Shown: positions 15,508 to 21,877 of the stretch, in pieces
Layout: every line of letters starts with the position of its first letter
Position numbering within the stretch: the stretch's first letter is position 1
Assembly (NCBI GenBank): GCA_958403205.1
Contig: CATXWM010000035.1
Span: forward strand, 1-21,877
Length of the DNA stretch: 21,877 nucleotides
Source: an uncultured Collinsella sp.
Lineage (GTDB): Bacteria > Actinomycetota > Coriobacteriia > Coriobacteriales > Coriobacteriaceae
Direction: 5' to 3'
Made by a program: the position numbers and the translations under genes
Notes under the pieces: model-generated
Told to the model about the DNA's origin: nothing
Database searches by the model: none
What the model saw: the letters and a program-made list of their open reading frames with translations, nothing else

Positions 15508-16212
15508 TTATCGGTTGGAGTTTCTGTTGTAGCGGGCCATCAGGTAGAGCAGCTGAATAATCGAGGTGAGCGCTGCGGCCACATAGGTAAGCGCAGCTGC
15601 CGTCAGCACCTTCTTGGCGCCGTTGACCTGCTTGGAGCTCATGCCCGACTGCTCGATATACGCCACGGCGCGGCGACTGGCATCGATCTCGACCGGCAAC
15701 GTAACCAGCTGGAACAGCACGCTAAACGAGAAGAAGACCAGCGCGAGGGTCGTGAGACCCGCGATGTTCATGAACAGGCCCATGAGCAGCACGATCGTCC
15801 AGGTGTTCTGGGTAAAGTTGACGACGGGGACCAAAGCGGTGCGTACCTTCATCATGGCATAACCACTTTAACGCTGGGCGGCATGGCCCGCCTCGTGGCA
15901 GGCGACGGCAACGCTTGCGACCGACCCACCCGAGCGGTTGGCATCCGACAGATACAGGTTGTTGTCCTGCGGGTTGTAATGATCGGTGAGCTCGCCGGCA
16001 ACGCCCTTGATGCCCACAGCGCCACAACCGTTGGCGTCGAGCATGCGGCGAGCGACCGTGGCACCCGTATCGCCGTCCGAGCGAACCTTAGACCACGTCT
16101 TGTACGTCGAGTTGATATAGCTCTGCGCGGCAAGGCCAAGCACCGTGCAGACAAGAACAACCAGCAGGTACAGCGGGTCAATGCCAAAGCCGTATCCATA
16201 GTAATAAGGCAT
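15508..16212 (-). pseudogene. YugP-like membrane zinc metallopeptidase, interrupted by in-frame TAA
   Basis: Two pieces in one reading frame: 16212-15868 (114 residues) and 15855-15508 (115 residues), separated only by TAA at 15870-15868 and four sense codons. The first piece has a transmembrane helix (about 13-29), a segment ending YNPQDNNLYLSDANRSGGSVAS, and the metal motif HEAGH (His106, Glu107, His110), then stops four residues later at AAQR. The second piece supplies the helical remainder (KVRTALVPVVNFTQNTWTIV and several membrane segments). Joined length of 234 residues equals that of YugP/Zn_peptidase_2 family proteins. GAGGAA precedes the start at 16212. Either a nonsense mutation, a base-call error or, less likely, readthrough/reinitiation; the second piece starts at a double ATG without a good ribosome binding site. 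Confidence 0.8.
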
Positions 16213-16276
16213 GCGAATTCCTCCGAATCGAGTTACACGTTGGAGGCATTCTACCCACTCAAGCGGCTAGGCTTCC

Positions 16277-17410
16277 CTACAGGAGCTCGATTTTGCCGTC
16301 CTTCACGGTGAGTCCCATGTTGCCCGAGAGCAGATCGTCCAAGCGCGAGCCCACGAGTTCAAAGCGCCAGCCTTCGCGCAGGGGACTCTGCTCGGGGTGC
16401 TCAATATAGTCGGCCAGGTCATCGCGTGAGGCAATGACCGAGGTCGCCACGCCCGAGCGCTCGGCAACCAGGCGAATAAGCGCATACATCAGGTCCGTCA
16501 CGCTCTCCAACTCCGGCGAAATCTGACGGTGCCCGCGCACCATGAGCGGCAGGCGATCGTGCGGGCAGCTCGCGCCGCGCTTGATGGCCATAAGCGCGCC
16601 GTCCACATCGCGCTCCCCCAGCTGATCGGTACCACGAATGCTGCGGAACTCCTCAACACGCACGGGATTACGTTTAACCAGGGCCAGCAGCGTATCGTCG
16701 GACATAACCCACTTGCGCGGGATGTTGCGCCGCTCAGCGCGGTCCTCGCGCCAGGCGGCAAGCTCGCGCGCGATGCCCAGCTGATGGCGGCTACACGAGT
16801 TGATGCGCTTGACCTTGCGGAATGCCTCATGGCGGTCGGCGCGGTAGTGTGACTCGTCGGCCAGAGGACGCAACTCATCGAGCACCCAGTCCACCCGGCC
16901 CAGCTCACGCAGGCGGCTCATCATCTCGGTATAGGCAACGATCAGGTACTTGACGTCATCGATCGCGTACTCGATCTGTTTATCGGTCAGCGGGCGGCGC
17001 GACCAGTCGGTCAGCGACTCGGTCTTAGGCAACGAAACGCCGCAAAACGTCTGCACGAGCGCGCCGTAGGAAATCTGCTGGCGCTCGCCCAAAAAGGCGG
17101 CGGCCACCTGCGTGTCAAAAATGGGACGCGGCAGCACGCCCACGGTATGGAGCATAACCTCCATATCCTGCGAGCAGGCGTGAAACACCTTGGTCACGCT
17201 CTCGTCGCCCATAAGCTCGGCGAGCGGCGATAGGTCGTCGATCACCAGGGGATCGACCGCGACGCTCTCGGCAGGGGTGGCGATCTGGACCAAGCACAGG
17301 CGCGGGTGGAACGTGCGCTCGCGCAAAAACTCGGTATCGACGGCAATCGCGTCGAACTCACGGGCGCGCTGGCAAAAGTCGAGTAGAGCCTGATGTGTGG
17401 AAATGTACAT
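16277..17410 (-). CDS. rnd: Ribonuclease D
   Basis: 377 residues from the ATG at 17410. A GTG at 17446 would add 12 residues; neither start has a strong ribosome binding site, and I prefer 17410 because the protein then begins just before the first helix. DEDDy exonuclease residues are visible: Asp25 and Glu27 in VDTEFLRE, Asp82 in HACSQDMEV, and Tyr148-x3-Asp152 in YAIDDVKYL. An HRDC-like region follows at about 200-290 (RELAAWREDRAERRNIPRKWVMSD), and a second one towards the C-terminus is possible. RNase D trims 3' ends of tRNA precursors and other small RNAs. Divergent from the lipid kinase gene at 17509. Confidence 0.93.
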   Translation of the reverse strand: MYISTHQALLDFCQRAREFDAIAVDTEFLRERTFHPRLCLVQIATPAESVAVDPLVIDDLSPLAELMGDESVTKVFHACSQDMEVMLHTVGVLPRPIFDTQVAAAFLGERQQISYGALVQTFCGVSLPKTESLTDWSRRPLTDKQIEYAIDDVKYLIVAYTEMMSRLRELGRVDWVLDELRPLADESHYRADRHEAFRKVKRINSCSRHQLGIARELAAWREDRAERRNIPRKWVMSDDTLLALVKRNPVRVEEFRSIRGTDQLGERDVDGALMAIKRGASCPHDRLPLMVRGHRQISPELESVTDLMYALIRLVAERSGVATSVIASRDDLADYIEHPEQSPLREGWRFELVGSRLDDLLSGNMGLTVKDGKIELL

Positions 17411-17508
17411 ATCAACCCATCGAATAAGGTTAGGCCCGAAAAACACGGGTAGGATATCGGCATTGCCTTACAACTATACTCGGTTAGTCACAGAACGGGA
17501 ACGTAAGT

Positions 17509-18426
17509 ATGCGCTGCCTTATCATCCACAACCCGGCATCGGGCCCCAGCTCAGATGAAATCTTCGCATTCACGCACGCCCTTGCACAGGGCGGCGACGA
17601 GGTCGTGATGCGCTTTATCGGCGATGGCATGGAACCCGAGGACGCCGTGGCAGACGTGCGCGAGTTTGACCGCGTGGTCGTTTCGGGCGGCGACGGCACT
17701 GTCTCCAACGTGCTCGACCAGATGCGCGGATGCGGTGTCCCCACGCTCGTCTTCCCCTCCGGTACGGCCTGCCTGTTCTTCAACAACATCGGCAATGCCC
17801 CCGAGGCGGCGGCGCTCGCCAAGGCCTGCCGTGCCGGTCGCACGGTCAAAGTCGACATGGGCGAGCTCTTTTGGCTCGACGAGAACGGCAACGAGAAGCG
17901 CCACGGCTTCATCATCATCGCCGGCTCGGGCTTCGACGCCGAGATCATGATGAAGGCCGCCCCCACCAAAAACGACATCGGCGAGATCGCCTACTTCCTC
18001 TCTGCGCTCGCCACGCCCAACCCTACGGTAGCGCACTTTACGATTGAGCATGACGGCATTGTCGAGGAGCTCGACGGCATCTGCTGCATGGCCGGCAACA
18101 CCTCGGTCATCCAAAACGACATCAACCTGTTCCCCGACTGCCGCATGAACGATGGCATGGTCGACATTGCGGTCATCGAACCCGTGCGCACCGTGCAGCT
18201 GCTGCCTACCGTGATCACCGCTGCGCTTGACCCCGCCGGCAAGGTACTCGGGCGCCCGCAGTTCAAGATCATCCAGACCAAGGAAGCCAAGATCACCTGC
18301 ACCCCGTCGCTGGGCATGCAGTTCGATGGCGAAATTATCTCCAGCAATTCGGGCGTCTTTGGAGCCCGCGCGCTTCCACAATGCCTCGACCTCATCGTCG
18401 ACGAATTCTCCCCGCTCGGAAAATAG
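17509..18426 (+). CDS. YegS/DgkB-type lipid kinase
   Basis: 305 residues. Begins with the N-terminal strand and loop LIIHNPASGPSS (4-15). The nucleotide-binding GGDGT lies at 60-64 (VVSGGDGTVSNVLDQM), followed by FPSGTACLFFNNIG (82-95), where most relatives have PxGTAN. Later stretches AGSGFDAEI, INLFPDCRMNDGMVDIAVIEP and the C-terminal QFDGEII match the all-beta lipid-binding domain of diacylglycerol or sphingosine-type kinases. Expected to phosphorylate diacylglycerol or a related lipid at the membrane. The ATG has GGGAACG upstream; TATACT at 17475-17480 could be its -10. Followed closely by a 30-residue membrane protein gene. Confidence 0.9.
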   Translation: MRCLIIHNPASGPSSDEIFAFTHALAQGGDEVVMRFIGDGMEPEDAVADVREFDRVVVSGGDGTVSNVLDQMRGCGVPTLVFPSGTACLFFNNIGNAPEAAALAKACRAGRTVKVDMGELFWLDENGNEKRHGFIIIAGSGFDAEIMMKAAPTKNDIGEIAYFLSALATPNPTVAHFTIEHDGIVEELDGICCMAGNTSVIQNDINLFPDCRMNDGMVDIAVIEPVRTVQLLPTVITAALDPAGKVLGRPQFKIIQTKEAKITCTPSLGMQFDGEIISSNSGVFGARALPQCLDLIVDEFSPLGK

Positions 18427-18435
18427 GAGGACCCT

Positions 18436-18528
18436 ATGAACTACAATCCCCTGCTCGGCTTTATCATCATCGTTTTGGCCATGCTCGTCGGCTATGCGAT
18501 CAACGTGATCCACCGCCGGAAGAAGTAA
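18436..18528 (+). CDS. 30-residue single-pass membrane protein
   Basis: ATG at 18436 preceded by a perfect AGGAGG (18425-18430) at 5-nt spacing, 9 nt after the lipid kinase stop. The peptide begins MNYNPLLG, has one hydrophobic helix (about residues 5-24), and ends in a basic tail HRRKK, which predicts N-out, C-in topology. The strong ribosome binding site, codon use like neighbours and the terminator just after it argue for a real gene. No family recognised; it might act with the lipid kinase. Confidence 0.7.
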   Translation: MNYNPLLGFIIIVLAMLVGYAINVIHRRKK

Positions 18529-18563
18529 TTCCACATTGGTATGATATTCATCAAATTATCGTC

Positions 18564-18600
18564 TCCCCTGCTGTTTATGCATTTGCCAAACAGCGGGGGA
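18564..18600 (+). terminator. Intrinsic terminator after the lipid kinase unit
   Basis: 13-nt arms 18564-18576 and 18588-18600 pair with a single wobble around an 11-nt loop, followed by TTTTCATTT. Lies 36 nt after the small membrane protein stop. Confidence 0.8.
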
Positions 18601-18834
18601 TTTTCATTTCGGGCATTCCCAGTTACTTTATTCGGCTACAGTAATTACAGGGCGTCTTTATTAAAGTAAAGCTACAAACTGAGTACAATTAACCGCTTAT
18701 CGCATATTTCATCACGCTTATCGAGTAAGTTTTTTTCATAGATGAATATTGTTTCCAGTTCGTTACGCTAATGAGGTGTCTTTATTGGCTGAAGCCCTCT
18801 GGCAACGGAGGGCTTTCGCACGCTGGGAGGGAAA
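18601..18834 (+). promoter_or_regulatory. AT-rich upstream region of the C69 dipeptidase
   Basis: TACAAT at 18684-18689 with TTAAAG at 18661-18666 (17-nt spacing) is a possible promoter. A hairpin, AAGCCCTC (18792-18799) with GAGGGCTT (18808-18815), lies just before the ribosome binding site GGGAGG. The transcript leader would be about 140 nt. It contains no recognisable riboswitch; the hairpin could modulate translation or termination. Confidence 0.35.
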
Positions 18835-20503
18835 ATGAGGAAAACTCACCCCGTCAACGCGCTCAAGAAGCTAGGCATAGGCCTCGCCTTTGGAGCTGCA
18901 ACCATCATGTCCATGCCGACATCTGCGCTCGCCTGCACACAGATATACATGGGCAACAAGCTGACGGCCGACGGTAATACGTACTACGGCCGTGCTGAGG
19001 ACTACCGCAAGCGTTACCTCAAGCACTTTGGCATCGAGCCTTCGTTTGGCCCTGGTCACACCTACAGCTCGGATGAGTCTGCATTCGTGTATACCTCGAC
19101 CAAGACCTCGTATCGCTACACCTATGTGCGTGACCACCCCAGTCAGTGGGACGAGCGCTGGGATGCCTACTCCGAGGCTGGCATCAACGAGAAGGGTGTC
19201 TCCTGCTCCGCCACGCTGACCACCTACATGAATGCAGCTGCCAAGGCTGCGGACCCCCCTGACCGATACTGGCATTGGCGAATATAGCTACGGCAGCGTA
19301 ATCTTGGGCGAAAGCGCCACGGCACGTGAGGGTGTCGAGCTCCTCGGCAAGATCATCGACGACCAGGGCGCCTGCGGCAACGACCAGATTATCATCTCCG
19401 ACAACAATGAGACCTGGCTGTTCGCCGCACTTTCCGGCCATCAGTGGATCGCCATGAAGCTCACCGATGACATCGCCTCGCTTAACCCCAACATCGGCAA
19501 CCTCAACTACAAGGTTGACCTCAACGACACCGAGAACTGCCTCCACTCCGAGGGCATCGAATCTATGCCCAAGGAGAAGGGCTTCGCCAAGTACTTCGAT
19601 GATGGCCAGTTCGACGTTGCCCAGACCTACGGCGAGGAAATTAGCGAAAATGCCATGCACTCTTGGGCACGTTATGTCCAGGGTCGCGCTTACTTCGATG
19701 CGCCGCTCACCGAGGGCACCGACTATAAGATCGTAAAGGACACGCGCGAAAACGCCCGCGCCACGACCGGCGCTCTGCCCTTCGAGGCACAGCCCCTGTT
19801 CTTCCAGCCCGGCAAATCCAACTGGAACACCTTTGAGATGATCCGCGCGTTTGGCAACCGCGGCGAGAAGGCCCCGGGCCTCAACGCCAACACCGACGGT
19901 GCCTACGCCATCGGTACCGAAAGCAACAGCGAGATCAACCTCTTCCAGATTCGCGATGGCCTCGATCCCGAGATCGCAACCATCCAATGGGAAATGCTCT
20001 CCCGCGCCGCGTACTCCGTCGCCATCCCCTTCTACTCCGCACTGCTCACCGAGGTTAGCCCGTATTTCAGCGACCAGACCGTCTCCTACGATCACTGCAA
20101 AGAGACGGACATCGTAAACAACGAAGAACCCGAGAACTCCATCAATTACGTCCTCATGGACATCAGCTCCCTCTGCTTCGAGCATCCCGAGCTGCTCGGC
20201 GTCAACGTCCGCACCTACCTCGACGCCCTCCAGAACGAGCTCGTCGAGCAGAACTTGGAAGTCGACGAGGTCATGCAGGCCACCGAGGGCACCGAGGCCC
20301 GTACCGCCCTGGCAAACAAGGCCGGCAATGCTGCCACCGAGAACACCTACGTCAAGTGCAAGGCCTTGCTCCAGGAGATGCGCGCCTATCTGAAGGCTGA
20401 GAACTTCGACCAGCCCTTCACCCCGAGCGACCTGAACACCGAGACCAACGGCCTCAAGGTGTCCATCACCTACGCCAAGGACGCTCTTGCCACCGACCCG
20501 GTA

Positions 20504-20593
20504 ACCCCAGATCAGCCTGGCACTCCCGAGCAGCCTGGTACTCCTGAGCAGCCCGGTACCCCCGAGCAGCCCGCTAAACCCGAGCAGCCCACC
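20504..20593 (+). repeat. Five 18-nt repeats coding a Pro-rich wall spacer
   Basis: Five successive 18-nt units at 20504, 20522, 20540, 20558 and 20576 encode TPDQPG, TPEQPG, TPEQPG, TPEQPA and KPEQPT. Such spacers let sortase-anchored proteins cross the peptidoglycan, and unit number can vary between strains. Confidence 0.85.
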
Positions 20594-20668
20594 ACCAAGC
20601 CCGAGAAGCCTGGCAAGTCGGACACCACGACCACGGTAACCACCAACAAGACGAACACCAAGGGCGGC

Positions 20669-20683
20669 CTGCCCACCACCGGT
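20669..20683 (+). other. LPTTG sortase signal
   Basis: Encodes LPTTG, followed by a hydrophobic helix (VVAAFAIAGVAVISAGGYFL) and basic RRNKE, the complete sorting signal. Sortase would cleave between Thr and Gly. Confidence 0.9.
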
Positions 20684-20789
20684 GATCGTTTTGATGGCCG
20701 CGTGGTGGCTGCATTCGCCATCGCTGGCGTTGCCGTCATCTCCGCGGGCGGTTACTTCCTCTACCGTCGCAATAAGGAGTAACGTCTTA

Positions 20790-20831
20790 GCTGAGCGGGC
20801 AAGACAGCAATGGCAGCCTCGCCCGCTCAGC
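20790..20831 (+). terminator. Terminator after the C69 dipeptidase
   Basis: GCTGAGCGGGC (20790-20800) and GCCCGCTCAGC (20821-20831) pair exactly with a 20-nt loop, followed by CCGCTCTTTTG. Lies 7 nt after the stop. Confidence 0.65.
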
Positions 20832-20861
20832 CCGCTCTTTTGACCGACGGGAAACCCGCCT

Positions 20862-20884
20862 GAAATCTTTTCAAAAAAGATTTC
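20862..20884. other. AT-rich dyad upstream of the trp leader promoter
   Basis: GAAATCTTTT (20862-20871) and AAAAGATTTC (20875-20884) are exact reverse complements with a 3-nt loop, ending 22 nt before the -10 at 20906. The position fits an operator near the -35 region, or a second terminator stem; no regulator is known from the sequence. Confidence 0.4.
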
Positions 20885-20902
20885 CCCGCACACACTTCGC
20901 TG

Positions 20903-20911
20903 TGCTATAGT
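20903..20911 (+). promoter_or_regulatory. Extended -10 promoter of the trp leader
   Basis: TGCTATAGT (20903-20911) is an extended -10 (TG-n-TATAGT). No good -35 is seen, as is common with extended -10 promoters. Transcription would start near 20918 and include the leader peptide. Confidence 0.55.
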
Positions 20912-20969
20912 GCAGCGCAACAGCAACTAGGTGTGACCGCGCCACGGCATCACGAAAGGAGCCACCAAC

Positions 20970-21038
20970 ATGAAGAACACGATGAAGTCTCTCAACAACT
21001 GGTGGTGGCGTGATGCGAATACGATCGGTCGACAGTGA
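20970..21038 (+). CDS. Tryptophan leader peptide with three tandem Trp codons
   Basis: A 22-residue reading frame, MKNTMKSLNNWWWRDANTIG plus RQ, with AAAGGAG at 20955-20961 and 8-nt spacing. The three consecutive TGG codons are at 21000-21008. Tryptophan is rare in proteins, so three in a row in a tiny frame that is followed by a terminator is the hallmark of ribosome-mediated attenuation. Slow reading at these codons when charged tRNA-Trp is scarce would let downstream RNA refold and transcription continue into the transporter gene. Confidence 0.88.
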   Translation: MKNTMKSLNNWWWRDANTIGRQ

Positions 21039-21102
21039 GTCCCTCACGCCTGTTTTTGCGCTCTAGGTGATTGGAAGGCCTCCGGTTTCGACCGGGGGCC
21101 TT
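21007..21102 (+). promoter_or_regulatory. Tryptophan attenuator with competing RNA pairings
   Basis: Terminator stem: 21075-21085 pairs with 21092-21102 (11 bp, one G-T) and runs into TTTTT (21101-21105). Competing pairing: CGGTCGA (21026-21032) is the exact complement of TCGACCG (21088-21094), which covers the terminator loop and the start of its 3' arm. A third pairing joins GGCGTGA (21007-21013), starting in the last Trp codon, to TCACGCC (21044-21050). A ribosome stalled at the Trp codons would leave 21026-21032 free to break the terminator; one reaching the stop at 21036 would cover it. Confidence 0.75.
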
Positions 21103-21182
21103 TTTCTATCTCGAGCCCGATCGCATTCGCATCACGCGCCTCCGCTTTTCTCTTGCACTCCCATTCCGAAAGGATTTTCACC

Positions 21183-21755
21183 ATGTCTCAGAACACCACC
21201 GCCGCCCAGCCCCGCACCGTCCAGACCGCCGACCGCGGCAAACTCGATGTCCGCGCCCTCGTCCTGCTCGCCAGCCTGCTCGCCGCCGGCTTCATCCTCA
21301 ACTTCACCGTCGGCAAGGCCATCTCGGGCATCTCGGGCGGCATGATCAGCCCCGAGTTCATCATCTCGGCCTTCTGCCTCACCATCCTGGTCGTTCGTCC
21401 CAACATCGGCCAGGCGCTCGTCATTGGCCTCATCTCGGCTGCCGTGATCCAGATCACCACCACTTCGCCGTTCGTCGATTTTGCCGCCGAGGGCATCGCC
21501 GCCATGCTCATGGCCGGCATCGTCAACGCCGCCGGCAAGAACGGTCAGGTCAAGCCCGCCATCGCTATTGTCGCAACCTTCCTGACCACCTTTGTCTCCG
21601 GCGTCATCTTCATGGTCATCAAGATGGCCATGCTCGGCGTGGTAGGCGAGCTCGCCGCCGCCATGCTGCCCGTCGTCGCCATGACCGCCGTCTTTAACGC
21701 CATTCTGGTCGGCGCCCTCTATCTGCCCATCCAGAAGGCCCTGAAGCTCAACTAA
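21183..21755 (+). CDS. trpP: Probable tryptophan transporter, TrpP-like
   Basis: 190 residues with about five or six hydrophobic segments (roughly 23-42, 56-72, 76-93, 101-116, 126-147, 155-180), the size and profile of TrpP and of ECF-type substrate-binding components. GGMISPEFIISAFCLTILV and NIGQALVIGLISAAVIQITTT resemble the corresponding parts of Bacillus TrpP. AAAGGA at 21169-21174 supports the ATG at 21183; an earlier frame start at 21153 lacks a site. The upstream Trp-codon leader and attenuator independently point to tryptophan as substrate. Other ECF S-components have similar folds, so family alone would not fix the substrate. Expressed alone here, so if ECF-type it must use an energising module encoded elsewhere. 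Confidence 0.78.
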   Translation: MSQNTTAAQPRTVQTADRGKLDVRALVLLASLLAAGFILNFTVGKAISGISGGMISPEFIISAFCLTILVVRPNIGQALVIGLISAAVIQITTTSPFVDFAAEGIAAMLMAGIVNAAGKNGQVKPAIAIVATFLTTFVSGVIFMVIKMAMLGVVGELAAAMLPVVAMTAVFNAILVGALYLPIQKALKLN

Positions 21756-21803
21756 CTCACAGTGCCCCATCGGTAAAGACTGTCCCAAACGACTAGCTTT
21801 TGG

Positions 21804-21839
21804 GGACGTTCTTAAACGACTGGTCATTCAAGAACGTCC
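21804..21839. repeat. Inverted repeat downstream of trpP, 10-bp arms
   Basis: GGACGTTCTT (21804-21813) and AAGAACGTCC (21830-21839) pair exactly. AAACGACT occurs twice, at 21787 and 21814. The preceding GTCCC (21782-21786) can also pair with GGGAC. This looks like another intergenic palindrome; the window ends shortly after. No T-run is present. Confidence 0.6.
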
Positions 21840-21877
21840 ATTACAGTCGAAATTGTCAGCCCGGGACCGTCTCGGGC

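Larger units (their letters stand above)
18835..20782 (+). pseudogene. Wall-anchored C69 family dipeptidase, broken by a one-base frameshift
   Basis: The gene falls into two frames: 18835-19287 (150 residues) and one open from about 19232 to 20782. Removing one C from the run of six at 19254-19259 restores a single 648-residue protein. The N-terminus is a signal peptide ending SALA, directly followed by Cys34 in CTQIYMGNKLTADGNTYYGR, the N-terminal nucleophile region of C69 (PepD-like) Ntn hydrolases. Downstream motifs SDNNETWLFAALSGHQWIAMKL and SEINLFQIRDG fit the family. The C-terminus has a Pro-rich repeat, LPTTG at 20669-20683, a membrane helix and RRNKE, so sortase would anchor it to the wall. 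Such enzymes cleave dipeptides or short peptides. The rest of the frame is intact, so the lesion is recent or a sequence error. Confidence 0.85.

Noticed and set aside
17551..18534. A 327-codon antisense frame over the lipid kinase
   Set aside because: The plus strand has GGDGT and a full kinase layout; the antisense product is acidic low-complexity sequence.
18791..18830. SAM-I-like riboswitch before the C69 gene
   Set aside because: GAAGCCC...GGCAAC is reminiscent, but the other conserved helices and junction are missing and the hairpin is simple; a peptidase is also not a usual target.
20504..20593. CRISPR-like or mobile repeat
   Set aside because: The 18-nt units are in frame, have no spacers and encode a Pro-rich wall-spanning linker.
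19184..20926. A 580-codon open frame antisense to the C69 dipeptidase
   Set aside because: It mirrors the codon bias of the real gene; its predicted protein is low-complexity Gly/Val/Leu-rich with no family motifs, whereas the plus strand shows clear C69 motifs and a sorting signal.
21007..21050. T-box leader for trpP
   Set aside because: There is no T-box sequence or specifier stem; the translated Trp-codon leader explains the region better.

Overview
The window reads as a chromosomal segment of a GC-rich, Gram-positive gut actinobacterium of the class Coriobacteriia, most likely Collinsella or a close relative. This rests on codon use, an LPXTG wall-anchored protein, UDP-galactopyranose mutase with a galactofuranose-type glycosyltransferase, and two acetate kinases beside pta. 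The assignment is by gene content only.

Layout. 182-4013 (minus): a GT-C-type membrane protein of the DUF6020 kind, a secreted propeller-like protein with a membrane helix and C-terminal zinc ribbon, and a 99-residue membrane zinc-ribbon protein. 4196-6419 (plus): a DJ-1/PfpI protein overlapping maf, then a P1/S58 self-processing peptidase. 6420-6791: no intact gene, but two related nested palindromes and a glycosyltransferase remnant. 6792-9018 (minus): glf and a coupled GT2. 9250-13099: pta (plus) facing two tandem ackA paralogues (minus), the acetyl-CoA to acetate ATP-yielding branch. 13247-15392 (minus): xseA-xseB-HIT. 15508-16212 (minus): a YugP-like zinc peptidase interrupted by an in-frame stop. 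16277-17410 (minus): RNase D, divergent from a YegS/DgkB-type lipid kinase and a 30-residue membrane protein (17509-18528, plus). 18835-20782 (plus): a wall-anchored C69 dipeptidase broken by a one-base shift in a C6 run. 20906-21755 (plus): an extended -10 promoter, a leader peptide with three consecutive Trp codons, a terminator with a possible antiterminator pairing, and a TrpP-like tryptophan transporter.

The most interesting signals are the tryptophan attenuator before the transporter; a family of intergenic elements with long perfect inverted arms of differing sequence around a core of about 68 nt (two cores are clearly homologous, a third matches in size and architecture); the second acetate kinase with two changed conserved active-site positions; and two hydrolase genes each broken by one small lesion, which may be real decay or sequence error.
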